From Mesorhizobium sp. AR10 (GTDB lineage Bacteria > Pseudomonadota > Alphaproteobacteria > Rhizobiales > Rhizobiaceae): 64,000 nucleotides of DNA. The DNA lies in assembly GCF_024746795.1 (NCBI RefSeq), contig NZ_CP080524.1:2768001-2832000 (forward strand). Direction: 5' to 3'. Each line of letters opens with the position of its first letter. Positions within the stretch are counted from its first letter, which is position 1. The notes beneath the pieces are model-generated. The model was not told the origin of the DNA. It made no database searches and saw only the letters and a list, made by a program, of their open reading frames with translations. Both the position numbers and the translations under genes were made by a program. Positions 47,093-55,880 of this stretch are shown piece by piece.

Positions 47093-47890
47093 ATGTTAGA
47101 TGTTCACAAGACTCCCGCTTTCTCTGTTTCTTCAGCAGTTGTTCCGATCCTTGAATCACAAGGAATCGCGAAGCACTATGGTGGCGTGATCGCACTGACC
47201 GGCGCAGACTTGAGAGTCATGCCGGGAGAAATCGTAGCGATCGTGGGCGACAACGGCGCCGGAAAATCTACCTTCGTCAAGATCGTCTCAGGTGCGCAAC
47301 CTGCGGACGACGGCAAGCTCTTCGTTACCGGACGGGAGATGTCTTTCCACAGGCCGAGCGATGCGCGTGAGGCGGGGATCGAAACCGTCTACCAGGATTT
47401 GTCGCTCGCCGAGCATCTGGATGTTTTATCCAATTTGTTTCTTGGGCGAGAGGAATTCTACGTCAATTTCGGCGGTTTGAGCATTCTTAACCGGAAGAAG
47501 ATGGCGACCCGCGCCGAGGAATTGCTCAATGAAATAGGCGTGAATGTTCCAGGTGTGCGCGACATTGTCGGAGGGCTATCTGGCGGACAGCGGCAGGGTG
47601 TCGCCATCGCGCGTGCGGCCGGGTGGGGCTCCCAGCTGATCATCATGGACGAACCGACCGCTGCGCTGGGCGTGCAGGAAACCGCGCATGTGCACGACAT
47701 CATCCGTGCATTGCAAGGACGCGGCGTGGCTGTGCTTCTGGTCAGCCACAACATGAAACAGGTCATGGAATTGAGCGACCGGGTCTATGTGTTCAGGCGC
47801 GGGCGCATCGTCCGAGAACTCGTCACCAAGGACACGTCGACCGACGAGATCATCGGCTATATTACAGGCGCTCGGGGTTCGAGCCAGTGA
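47093..47890 (+). CDS. Sugar ABC transporter ATP-binding protein (single-domain, FrcA-like)
   Basis: 265 residues with one nucleotide-binding domain: Walker A GDNGAGKST, signature LSGGQRQG, Walker B LIIMDEPTAAL, H-loop LVSHN. RbsA-type partners are about 500 residues with two such domains; the half-length form is like FrcA in rhizobia, so a homodimer is expected. ATG 47093 follows AAGG. It is 71 bases after the binding protein and completes the importer. Confidence 0.92.
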   Translation: MLDVHKTPAFSVSSAVVPILESQGIAKHYGGVIALTGADLRVMPGEIVAIVGDNGAGKSTFVKIVSGAQPADDGKLFVTGREMSFHRPSDAREAGIETVYQDLSLAEHLDVLSNLFLGREEFYVNFGGLSILNRKKMATRAEELLNEIGVNVPGVRDIVGGLSGGQRQGVAIARAAGWGSQLIIMDEPTAALGVQETAHVHDIIRALQGRGVAVLLVSHNMKQVMELSDRVYVFRRGRIVRELVTKDTSTDEIIGYITGARGSSQ

Positions 47891-48415
47891 CGGTTGTCAA
47901 TTCACAGCAACGCAACCGCCATTGGAGCTGGCTGGGCCGTTGCTCGCAAGCAGACTGCCGGCCTTTCGATTGTGGACTTCTCCACCTGCGGTCGAAAAAT
48001 CTATCCACCAGCGGAGGCCGTCAACGCCTGATCCTACGGACATAATTGGTGGCCTTCTCGGCGATCACGATAGCGACGCCGTTCGTGTTGCCCGAGACGA
48101 GATTCGGTCCGACCGAATGTTGCAGACGCGCAGTACTGGCCCGATGCGGATGTATGGTTTCATGAATTCCGTGGCCATCAACTATGGCGCGGTCGCGGCG
48201 TTTTCGATCCTGTTTCGCTGCCCGTGGTCATACCTTCGGATGTCGCGCAGTTTCCGGGCAGGCTTCGTTCTCGGCGGTGGCCGTTCGCTGACCAGCCGGT
48301 GACTTGGCTGGAGGCGCTTCTCTGAGCTGCTGTGCAGCCTCAAGCCAAGAAAGCTGTTGCGCAGGGCAAGCGCATTGCAGCAGTGTCTGCGAGATTTCAC
48401 CCGCGACGTGTCCTG
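47891..48415. other. Spacer with a decayed GMC fragment
   Basis: 525 bases without an intact gene between convergent units. Apart from the GMC remnant listed next, the remaining sequence shows no recognisable protein. Confidence 0.5.
48034..48130 (-). pseudogene. Frameshifted remnant of a GMC oxidoreductase C-terminus
   Basis: Minus-strand translation gives LRVCN, then after a one-base deletion SVGPNLVSGNTNGVAIVI and AEKATNYVRRI. This matches the C-terminus of the adjacent gene (LRICDNSAGPNLVSGNTNGVAIMI). Only the tail is left and it is out of frame. It lies just beyond the stop of the intact GMC gene, indicating a former tandem copy. Confidence 0.82.
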
Positions 48416-50023
48416 TCAGCCGCCGGCATACGCTTTCATGCCATGGTCCTTGCGGATATGGTCTGCCGCCTTCTCGGCAATCATGATCGCCACACCGTTG
48501 GTGTTACCGGAAACCAGGTTCGGCCCAGCGGAATTATCGCAGATACGAAGGCCGTCAATACCGTGCACCTTCAAACTTGCGTCGACGACGGACATATCAT
48601 CGCGCCCTATCTTGCAGGTTCCCATCGGATGCAAAGCGGCATGGGCCTGCTTTAGCACATACGCACGAACATCCTCTCGTGTGCGGATGCCGCCAGGTGC
48701 GTACTCGCGCCTCAGATGCTTGGCAATAATCGGCTGAGACATCATCTCACGGCCGAACTCGACACCCTCGCACATGACTTCGACATCGTACTCTTCGGTG
48801 AGATAGTTCGGTCTGATATAGGGCAGGTCGAAGGGATCGTTGCTGCGCAATCCGATCCAGCCCACTGACTTTGGCCTGGTCTGGCAGATATTCAGTGTCG
48901 TTCCGTTGCCACCGGGAACAGTATCAACGCCCTCCTCGATACCCGCGCCTGGCATAAAGCAGCATTGGAGATCCGGTCGTTCTTCGTTGAGCGAGGAACG
49001 GAAGAAAGCGCCACCCTCCACGACGTTGGCGGTGCAAGGTCCCCTGCGGAACAAAAGATACTCGAGCCCTGCGGCGGCCTGCCAGTGCAGCTTCTTGTAT
49101 TTGTCATAGCTGAAAGGGCCGTTCACCTCATGAATAATGGACACTTCGACATGATCTTGCAGATTCTGCCCAACACCCGGCAGATGGTGCACCGGCTCCA
49201 CGCCTTTTTGTTTCAGGTGATCGACGTTGCCGAGACCGGAAATCATCAAGAGCCTGGGTGTGGCGATGGCTCCCGCGGTCACAATAACCTCCCGATCTGC
49301 GCGCAGCAGCGTCCGTTTCCCGCCGAGCATGACTTCCACCCCGGTGGCGCGCTTGCTTTCGAAGGTGATACGCAAGACGCTGGCGCCGGTGTGAACGGCA
49401 AGGTTTCCTCGCTTTCGAGCCGGCTTGAGGTAGCTCACGGCCGTGCTCCCACGGCGTCCGTTGCGTGCATTGATTTGGTAGAGACCGCAGCCTTCCTGAT
49501 GACCTGAATTGAAATCAGGGTTGAACGGCAAGCCCGCTTGCTGGCAGGCCTGCACCCAGAGGCGGCTCATGGGGTGCGTGAACTCCTGATCGGAAACCGG
49601 CAAAGGGCCGTCCGTGCCGTGCAGTTCGTTGGCGAAACGGTCATTGGATTCGCATCGTTTGAAGTAAGGAAGGACATCCTTCCAGCCCCATCCTTCGGCC
49701 CCGGCAGCTTGCCATTGATCGTAGTCGCGTGGCTGACCACGCAGATAGACCATGGCATTGACCGAGCTTCCGCCGCCCAGCACGCGTGCCTGGACCATTG
49801 TCGGATTGGGATCGCCTCTATGGCCCGAGCTTGGAGCCCATGGATAACGCGCAACCAGATTGCCTTGACCGGTCTTGTAGTAGGTCACCGGCAGGTGAAT
49901 CCACGGGCTCGTGTCCGCTGGCCCTTCTTCGAGCAAAAGTACGGAAACGTCGGGATCTTCGCTCAAGCGAGAAGCCAATACACAACCGGACGAACCACCA
50001 CCGACGATTATGAAGTGCGGCAT
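48416..50023 (-). CDS. GMC family oxidoreductase, choline-dehydrogenase-like (copy 2)
   Basis: 535 residues. FAD motif FIIVGGGSSGCVLASRLSED, GMC signature 1 region ARVLGGGSSVNAMVYLRGQ, signature 2 GAIATPRLLMISGLG, catalytic His region HPMGTCKIG and the C-terminal VSGNTNGVAIMIAEKAAD. It is most similar within the window to the protein at 52697. Such enzymes oxidise alcohol groups of polyols, choline or glycosides. AAGGA lies eight bases before ATG 50023. Last gene of a five-gene leftward operon starting at 55607. Confidence 0.9.
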   Translation of the reverse strand: MPHFIIVGGGSSGCVLASRLSEDPDVSVLLLEEGPADTSPWIHLPVTYYKTGQGNLVARYPWAPSSGHRGDPNPTMVQARVLGGGSSVNAMVYLRGQPRDYDQWQAAGAEGWGWKDVLPYFKRCESNDRFANELHGTDGPLPVSDQEFTHPMSRLWVQACQQAGLPFNPDFNSGHQEGCGLYQINARNGRRGSTAVSYLKPARKRGNLAVHTGASVLRITFESKRATGVEVMLGGKRTLLRADREVIVTAGAIATPRLLMISGLGNVDHLKQKGVEPVHHLPGVGQNLQDHVEVSIIHEVNGPFSYDKYKKLHWQAAAGLEYLLFRRGPCTANVVEGGAFFRSSLNEERPDLQCCFMPGAGIEEGVDTVPGGNGTTLNICQTRPKSVGWIGLRSNDPFDLPYIRPNYLTEEYDVEVMCEGVEFGREMMSQPIIAKHLRREYAPGGIRTREDVRAYVLKQAHAALHPMGTCKIGRDDMSVVDASLKVHGIDGLRICDNSAGPNLVSGNTNGVAIMIAEKAADHIRKDHGMKAYAGG

Positions 50024-50082
50024 ATCAAAATCCTTGTGATGGCGCTGGAATCATTTCCTCGCCATGCATCGGGAGCTTCCGT

Positions 50083-51642
50083 TCAGGACAGTCTTCTTCC
50101 CCGAACGCGGCCATGGCTTGCCTTCTCGATCCCGAACTCCACCCGCGCGATGTGCTGGGCCACGCGCAGGGCTTGCGCAGCAATGGTCAGGGAGGGGTTT
50201 GTCGCGGCGGAGGTGGGCATGAACGACGCGTCCACCACGAAGAGATTGGGGTGGTCCCACGATCGGCAATAGGGATCGAGCGCCGAATGCTGGGGATCCA
50301 GGCCCATTCGGACGGTGCCGCATTGTGCAGCGGTAAAATTGACCGGAAGTGTCTTCGTGAGCACGAGCGGAAATCCGATGTCGTGCAGAATTCGTTTGAC
50401 CCGCTTGTTAAGACGAGCATGGCATTTCAAGTTGTTTGGCTGGACGGAGATGTGCACGTTTCCGTCCCGCAGCATCACACGGTTTTCCGCTTTCGGAAGG
50501 TCCTCGGACATTATCAGGATGTCGAAGCTGCGCTTCGTCAAAGCGCGGGCGATGGTCTGAGGCAGATATTTTGCCCCGGCCACCAGCATGCCCGACTGCA
50601 ACTTGCCCAGCGTCTGGACATTTCCCATCGGGAATGGATATCCCGGCTCGCCGTCGTAGAAATCGTTGAAGGCCAGCGTCTTCTGGAATTTGGTCGGATT
50701 CTCCCGCGTCGACACGGCCATCATCGTGGTCAGGTTGTGCGTCATGTAATGACGTCCAACGATATCTGTGCTGTTGGCCAAGCCGTCCGGGAACGAGCCG
50801 GTAGCAGAGCGCATCAGAATGAGAGCCGAATTTACTGCGCCGGCAGAGAGGACAAATATGCCGGCAGAAACGGTTTTAATGTTGCCCTGGTGTTCGACCT
50901 CAACGGCGTTGATGGTGCGACCATCATCCGCGACAAGCAGGCGACGTACGAAAGCGCCGGCCCACAGGGTGACACGCCCCGTCTCGAGGGCTGGCTCTAT
51001 GCAACGGGTCTCCGCATCGTTCTTGCCGCCGACTGCGCAGGGAAAACCGTCACACGTGCCACACCGCACGCACTTGCCCCCGGGATGCAGGTCAACAGCG
51101 ACCGGAAGCGGGAAGGGGTGCAGACCTTTCGCCCGCAGGCGTTCTTCGATCCGGGCGACGTAGGGTTCCGACCCAACGGCGCTATAGGGAAGTTGTTCGG
51201 AACGGGGTGGTTCCCATGGGTCGAGCGATGGGTCACCATGAATGCCGAAGAGATGTTCCGCCTCGCCGTAGTAAGGCTCCAGCTCCTCATAGGAAAAAGG
51301 CCAGGCCGGCGACAGGCCTTCAGCGTGTTCGACAGCTTCGAAGTCGCTCGCGCGCAGGCGCATCATCACGGTGCCGAAAAACTTCGTCGATCCACCAATG
51401 TTATACCAGCTGGAAGGACGGAAGTTTTTGCCGGCCCGATCCTTCCAGATCTCGAACGGGCTGTACTTACGCTCCTTAAAGACCTTGCCGACATTCCAGT
51501 TATCGGCTTCACGCGGCACGGCCGAGCCCCGTTCCAGAAGGAGAACATTCAAACCCAATTCCGCCAGTTGCCTCACCAGAGGGCCGCCGCCGGCTCCGCT
51601 GCCGATGACGACGACGTCCGGTGAAGGTGCGCTCATACGCAT
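50083..51642 (-). CDS. GMC family oxidoreductase with cysteine cluster (copy 3)
   Basis: 519 residues, a close paralogue of the protein at 43271. FAD motif VVVIGSGAGGGPLVRQLAELG, cysteine cluster CVRCGTCDGFPCAVGGKND, and C-terminal QCGTVRMGLDPQHSALDP and SAATNPSLTIAAQA. Two such Cys-cluster GMCs in one island, each next to a different operon, suggest oxidation of different positions or related substrates. ATG 51642 follows CAGGA; the frame is open 61 codons further but unlike the family. Confidence 0.9.
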   Translation of the reverse strand: MRMSAPSPDVVVIGSGAGGGPLVRQLAELGLNVLLLERGSAVPREADNWNVGKVFKERKYSPFEIWKDRAGKNFRPSSWYNIGGSTKFFGTVMMRLRASDFEAVEHAEGLSPAWPFSYEELEPYYGEAEHLFGIHGDPSLDPWEPPRSEQLPYSAVGSEPYVARIEERLRAKGLHPFPLPVAVDLHPGGKCVRCGTCDGFPCAVGGKNDAETRCIEPALETGRVTLWAGAFVRRLLVADDGRTINAVEVEHQGNIKTVSAGIFVLSAGAVNSALILMRSATGSFPDGLANSTDIVGRHYMTHNLTTMMAVSTRENPTKFQKTLAFNDFYDGEPGYPFPMGNVQTLGKLQSGMLVAGAKYLPQTIARALTKRSFDILIMSEDLPKAENRVMLRDGNVHISVQPNNLKCHARLNKRVKRILHDIGFPLVLTKTLPVNFTAAQCGTVRMGLDPQHSALDPYCRSWDHPNLFVVDASFMPTSAATNPSLTIAAQALRVAQHIARVEFGIEKASHGRVRGRRLS

Positions 51643-51670
51643 GGGGTTGTCCTGAGGTAGGGGATGACAT

Positions 51671-52684
51671 TCATGCTTGCCACGCACTGCTGGCCAGAGA
51701 ACGAACGGCGTTCGCCGCACGAGCGAGCGATTCCCGTCGGAGATCGCCACCCTCGACCGACCGAGTGATGCGTGTGGCAACCTCATCAACCTGAGGGCCG
51801 GATGCGAGAAGCAGAAGGTCGACACCGGCTTTCAGCGACGCGATTGCGACATCGGCCACGGTCCGTCCCCGCAAAGTACCCGGCAAATCAATGTCGTCCG
51901 AAACGATGAGGCCTTTGAAATTGTGGGCCCCTCGCAGCATGCCTACGACCTTGGCCGAGGAGGAGGAAGGCTCATCGGGATCGATCGCGTCGACAGGAAT
52001 GGGGCCGGTCATGATTGCGCGCACACCCGCCGCGATGGTCGCATCGAAGCAGCGCAAATTCGGTGCGAGTTCTTCCAGCGTTGCCGTCACAGTGACGGTG
52101 TCGCTGTCGAACGGATCGACCAGAACATGGGGATGACCAGGGAAATGCTTTGCCGTTGCGACCAGGCCTTCTTCCTGTACACCGCGAATGAAGGCGCTCG
52201 CGACACGACCTACGATATCCGCGTCGGTGGAAAAGGTGCGATCGCGCAACCACGGATTTCTGCCGGTCACCAGATCAACAACCGGCCCCAGAAAGAAATT
52301 GACCCCGCAGAGCTTGGCTGCTCGCGCCGCTTCAGAACCGAAGCTCCTGATCTCGTCATCGTTCATTTCCAGCACATCGCGAGGGTGCGCCAGCTGAGGT
52401 CCGAAGTGGTGCAAACGATGCACGCCTCCCACTTCGTAATCGACGGCGATCAGCACGTCGCCAGCGAGAGCACGAGCGCGGTCGGCATAAGCCGACAGTT
52501 GCTCCCGGGTCTCATGCCGCTGCCGTTCAGGCGACATGCGGCGTGCCATGTACTCCCCGCGCGTTGATCCGAGGAGCGAGGCGACGCCGCCTGACCGAAA
52601 GAAGGACGCAGAGTCCACAGTGAAATCGGCATCGCCGAAAGCTGGGAGCAATACGGCATAGGCATCGCGGTAAATCTGATCCAT
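51671..52684 (-). CDS. Glycoside hydrolase family 3-like protein (NagZ-like, altered dyad)
   Basis: 337 residues of the GH3 N-terminal TIM barrel type. The substrate-loop motif ATAKHFPGHPHVLVDPFDSD and the nucleophile region GLIVSDDIDLPG are visible. NagZ-type enzymes use a flexible D-S-H dyad after KHFPGH; here the corresponding stretch is D-P-F, without the His, so a canonical beta-N-acetylglucosaminidase activity is doubtful. No signal peptide, thus cytoplasmic. It lies between two GMC genes (12 and 28 bases), so it probably acts on oxidised glycosides. Confidence 0.83.
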   Translation of the reverse strand: MDQIYRDAYAVLLPAFGDADFTVDSASFFRSGGVASLLGSTRGEYMARRMSPERQRHETREQLSAYADRARALAGDVLIAVDYEVGGVHRLHHFGPQLAHPRDVLEMNDDEIRSFGSEAARAAKLCGVNFFLGPVVDLVTGRNPWLRDRTFSTDADIVGRVASAFIRGVQEEGLVATAKHFPGHPHVLVDPFDSDTVTVTATLEELAPNLRCFDATIAAGVRAIMTGPIPVDAIDPDEPSSSSAKVVGMLRGAHNFKGLIVSDDIDLPGTLRGRTVADVAIASLKAGVDLLLLASGPQVDEVATRITRSVEGGDLRRESLARAANAVRSLASSAWQA

Positions 52685-52696
52685 CGTCCAACAGTC

Positions 52697-54349
52697 CTAC
52701 AATCTCTGTGCTTCGAGCGAGCGCGCGTCGGGCAGGCTGATGCCGTTTGCGGCGGCAGGCCGATCTCGGAGAAGGTCCGCAGCCTTCTCGCCAATCATGA
52801 TGACGACCGAATTGAGGTTGCCCGATATGACATCGGGCATCACCGACGCGTCAGCGATCCTGAGCCCTTCCACACCATGGACACGCAATTGCGGATCGAC
52901 CACTGCCATGGAATCGCGCCCCATACGGCAAGTGCCGCAAGGATGCAGGCCGGGGTGGGCCTGCGAGCGTACGAACGCATCAAACTCGGCCGTGGTCGAG
53001 AGAGGCCTGGGTGGGATGTGTGCCTGTTCGACGTATCGGGACAGCACTGGCTGCCCCATAATGTCCTGAACGAGGCGAACTCCATCCGCCAGGCAGTGGA
53101 TGTCGTCCGGATGAGTGAGATAGTTCGGTACGATCCTCGGCGGCCGGCTGGTGTCCCCACCCGCCAGCTCGATGAAACCACGCGACTTCGGTCGAGTCTG
53201 CGAAACACTGATCGTGCAGCCGTTGCCACCGGGCACGGTACCGACACCTTCTTCGACGCCGGCGCCAGCAAGAAAAAAGAGCTGGATGTCTGGATTGGTC
53301 GTTCCGTTCGAACTCCACCAGAAGCCTCCGGCTTCCGCGACGTTGGACGTCACAGGCCCGCTGCGGAAGAGCATATACTCAAGGCCGGCCTTCGCAGCCC
53401 ACCATGGCTTCTTGTATTTGTCATAGCTGTACGGGCCGCTCAGGCCGTACACGAGCGACATTTCCATGTGGTCCTGATAATTCTGCCCCACCCCCGGAAG
53501 GTCGCAAACGACCGGAATGCTGTGAGTTTCAAGATGGTCAGCAGGCCCCACTCCCGAGAGCAAGAGCAAGTGTGGGGTGGCGATCGCGCCTGCCGACAGG
53601 ATGACCTCACGCTCGGCCCTGAGACGATGGCGCGTGCCTCGCTCTACAAACTCGACCCCGACGGCGCGCTGTCCTTCGAACAGAATGCGGCGCACCTGGC
53701 ACTTCGTCCTTAGATCGAGGTTGGGCCGACCCATCGCGGGGCGGATGTAGGCAACCGCTGCGGAAGAGCGACGCCCATCCCGGGTGGTGACCTGATAAAG
53801 CCCAACCCCCGACTGGTCACCTGAATTGAAATCGGAATTGTAGGGCAGGCCGGCCTGTTGGCAGGCCTGAAGCCACACCCGCGTCAGCGGATGTATGTAT
53901 CGTGCATCCGAGACGCCGAGCGGTCCCTGGCTGCTATGCGCCTCTCCCTGAAAACGGTTGTTTCCTTCGGCCCGCTTGAAGTACGGGAGAACGTCCGCGT
54001 AACTCCAGCCTTCTGCGCCCCCGGCAGCCCATCCGTCGTAGTCGTCGGGCACGCCGCGGACGTACAGCATCGCGTTCACCGAGCTGCCGCCGCCAAGCAC
54101 GCGCGCCTGGATCATTGTCGGGCTCTCAGCCGGCGCCTGCTCCGGGCTGCGCTCGTAGGAGTATCGCGACAGAAGCGGACCTTTGCACACCTTGTAGTAG
54201 GTAACCGGGAGATGGATCCATGGGTTGCGATCCGCCGGGCCCTGCTCGAAGAGCGTGACATGCGTGTCGGCATCTTCCGTCAATCGACCGGCCAGCGTGC
54301 AGCCGGTGGAGCCGCCACCCACAATGATGTAGTCGGGACGTCGTCTCAT
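52697..54349 (-). CDS. GMC family oxidoreductase, choline-dehydrogenase-like (copy 4)
   Basis: 550 residues. FAD motif YIIVGGGSTGCTLAGRLTED, ARVLGGGSSVNAMLYVRG, GAIATPHLLLLSGVG, and HPCGTCRMGRDSMAVVD. The central SGPYSYDKYKKPWWAAKAGLEYMLF segment is nearly the same as in the protein at 48416 (GPFSYDKYKKLHWQAAAGLEYLLF), so the two are recent paralogues. Second gene of the operon led by the Gfo/Idh gene, 88 bases upstream. Substrate unknown; a ring hydroxyl or polyol alcohol is likely. Confidence 0.9.
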   Translation of the reverse strand: MRRRPDYIIVGGGSTGCTLAGRLTEDADTHVTLFEQGPADRNPWIHLPVTYYKVCKGPLLSRYSYERSPEQAPAESPTMIQARVLGGGSSVNAMLYVRGVPDDYDGWAAGGAEGWSYADVLPYFKRAEGNNRFQGEAHSSQGPLGVSDARYIHPLTRVWLQACQQAGLPYNSDFNSGDQSGVGLYQVTTRDGRRSSAAVAYIRPAMGRPNLDLRTKCQVRRILFEGQRAVGVEFVERGTRHRLRAEREVILSAGAIATPHLLLLSGVGPADHLETHSIPVVCDLPGVGQNYQDHMEMSLVYGLSGPYSYDKYKKPWWAAKAGLEYMLFRSGPVTSNVAEAGGFWWSSNGTTNPDIQLFFLAGAGVEEGVGTVPGGNGCTISVSQTRPKSRGFIELAGGDTSRPPRIVPNYLTHPDDIHCLADGVRLVQDIMGQPVLSRYVEQAHIPPRPLSTTAEFDAFVRSQAHPGLHPCGTCRMGRDSMAVVDPQLRVHGVEGLRIADASVMPDVISGNLNSVVIMIGEKAADLLRDRPAAANGISLPDARSLEAQRL

Positions 54350-54437
54350 GTCAGCGCAGCCATTGGTGAAGCGAGGTCAAGGTCAACGGAACTGTCTTTC
54401 AGGGGGCCAGGATCGATGGGCATAGCGTTTGTCACGA

Positions 54438-55607
54438 TCAAGAATCGGGAAAGGGAACCCAGGACCTTAGCGACGAGGACTTGACGCAAATCTCGGACAA
54501 CAGCACGCCGCGCAGCCCCTCGTTTATGTCCGCAAGCGGAATAGGCAGTGCCTCACGCCAGTTGCTGCCGGCTTCCAGGGCTGTCGCGTAGTCCGAATAG
54601 AGCACAGCCAGTGCCTCAAGATAGGCTTCGGGATTGCCGGCAGGCAGGCTGATTGAGCTGGCTGCGTCTGCGGTCATGTCCCGGTGTCCGCGGCGATAGA
54701 TCAGATCAGCCTCGCCGAGACGCGAAACATGGAGTGTCTCCGGTGCCTCTTGCTGCCACTCAATGGTTGCCTTCGTGCCAACTATCTTGAAACGCAAACC
54801 ATTGCGGTGCCCGGGCGCGGCGAGGGCAGCCCACAACAGCCCGTTGGCGCCGCCGTCGAACTCCATCTGCACCACATCGGTATCATCAAGACCGAACGAA
54901 TCGATGGTTTGCATCAGCTTGGCGCTAAGCGCCGTGCATCGCTGCCCTGACAGAAACTCGAGAATGTTGAAGGCGTGTGTGCCGATGTCTCCAAGTGCAC
55001 CGGTCAGCCCGGCCTTTGCTGGATCACCACGCCAGACAGCGCCCTTGCCAAGGCTCGAAGGACCGTTGGCGAGCCATTCCAGCAGATACTCGACATACAT
55101 GAACCGGATCTGCCCGATTTCTCCCGCGCGGATGCGCGCACGGGCATCGCGGACCATTGGGTAACCCGTATAGGTGTAGGTCATGGCGAAGAACGTGTCA
55201 TTCGCCGCCGCCAGTCTTTGGAGTTCGCGAGCCTCGTCCGATGAATTGACGAGCGGTTTGTCGCATATGACCGGGATGCCTGCCTCGAGAAACAGCTTGC
55301 ACGGTTCGAAATGCAAATGATTGGGCGTCACAATGATCGCAACGTCTATGGCGTCGTCTCGCGCCGCCTCGGCTGACGCCATGTCGCGGAAGTTCAGGTA
55401 ATTCCTGTCTGTTGATATGCCCAAGGCTTCTCCTGCCTCCAGGCAGGTTTGCGGGTTGGAGGAGAAGGCCCCTGCCACGAGGTCGAAACGGTTTGCGAGG
55501 CGCATGGCCGCCCTGTGGATACCCGCGAAAAAAGATCCACGGCCGCCTCCCACCATTCCAGCGCGGAAGCGGCGCTTGCGCGGAATATCACTCGTCAACA
55601 GGCCCAT
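54438..55607 (-). CDS. Gfo/Idh/MocA family oxidoreductase
   Basis: 389 residues. The Rossmann domain has GMVGGGRGSFFAGIHRAAMRL, VTPNHLHFEPCKLFLEAGIPVICDKPLVNSSDEA (the catalytic DKP Lys) and a C-terminal GALGDIGTHAFNILEFLSG segment. NAD(P)-dependent oxidation or reduction of sugars or inositols is the family activity. GGAG lies seven bases before ATG 55607. First gene of a five-gene operon with two GMC paralogues, GH3 and a Cys-cluster GMC; its promoter carries site D. Confidence 0.92.
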   Translation of the reverse strand: MGLLTSDIPRKRRFRAGMVGGGRGSFFAGIHRAAMRLANRFDLVAGAFSSNPQTCLEAGEALGISTDRNYLNFRDMASAEAARDDAIDVAIIVTPNHLHFEPCKLFLEAGIPVICDKPLVNSSDEARELQRLAAANDTFFAMTYTYTGYPMVRDARARIRAGEIGQIRFMYVEYLLEWLANGPSSLGKGAVWRGDPAKAGLTGALGDIGTHAFNILEFLSGQRCTALSAKLMQTIDSFGLDDTDVVQMEFDGGANGLLWAALAAPGHRNGLRFKIVGTKATIEWQQEAPETLHVSRLGEADLIYRRGHRDMTADAASSISLPAGNPEAYLEALAVLYSDYATALEAGSNWREALPIPLADINEGLRGVLLSEICVKSSSLRSWVPFPDS

Positions 55608-55740
55608 GAATATCTCCCCGCCCAGGGGAAGTCCTCAGCGTCGGTCTGAAGATCTCGCATGGGTGCCGGCTTCTAGTCGGGCCGGAGTTGTCTCCGGAAA
55701 CTCCCAACTCGCGCATCCTTCCATGCGCCAAATTGGTCAG

Positions 55741-55779
55741 CAATTTCGCAGACTTGAATTGACTGGCGCAAACTGAAGC
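55741..55779 (-). promoter_or_regulatory. 39-bp island element, site D
   Basis: Toward the Gfo/Idh gene: GCTTCA at position 1, GCGCCA at 11, TGCGAAATTG at 30-39; the TGCGAAATTG end is 133 bases from the start codon. The central ATC position is AAT here. Confidence 0.8.
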
Positions 55780-55880
55780 ACTTGGAATACAGGCCTGAAC
55801 GCCCCGCGAGCATCGACCGGTGCTTGGGTCGCGCGTTTGACGACTACTCCAACGCGCGAATGTGGAGAAACAGCGCGCTG

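Noticed and set aside
50113..51624. 503-residue frame opposite the GMC gene at 50083-51642
   Set aside because: The minus strand encodes a full GMC enzyme with all motifs; the plus-strand frame has none.
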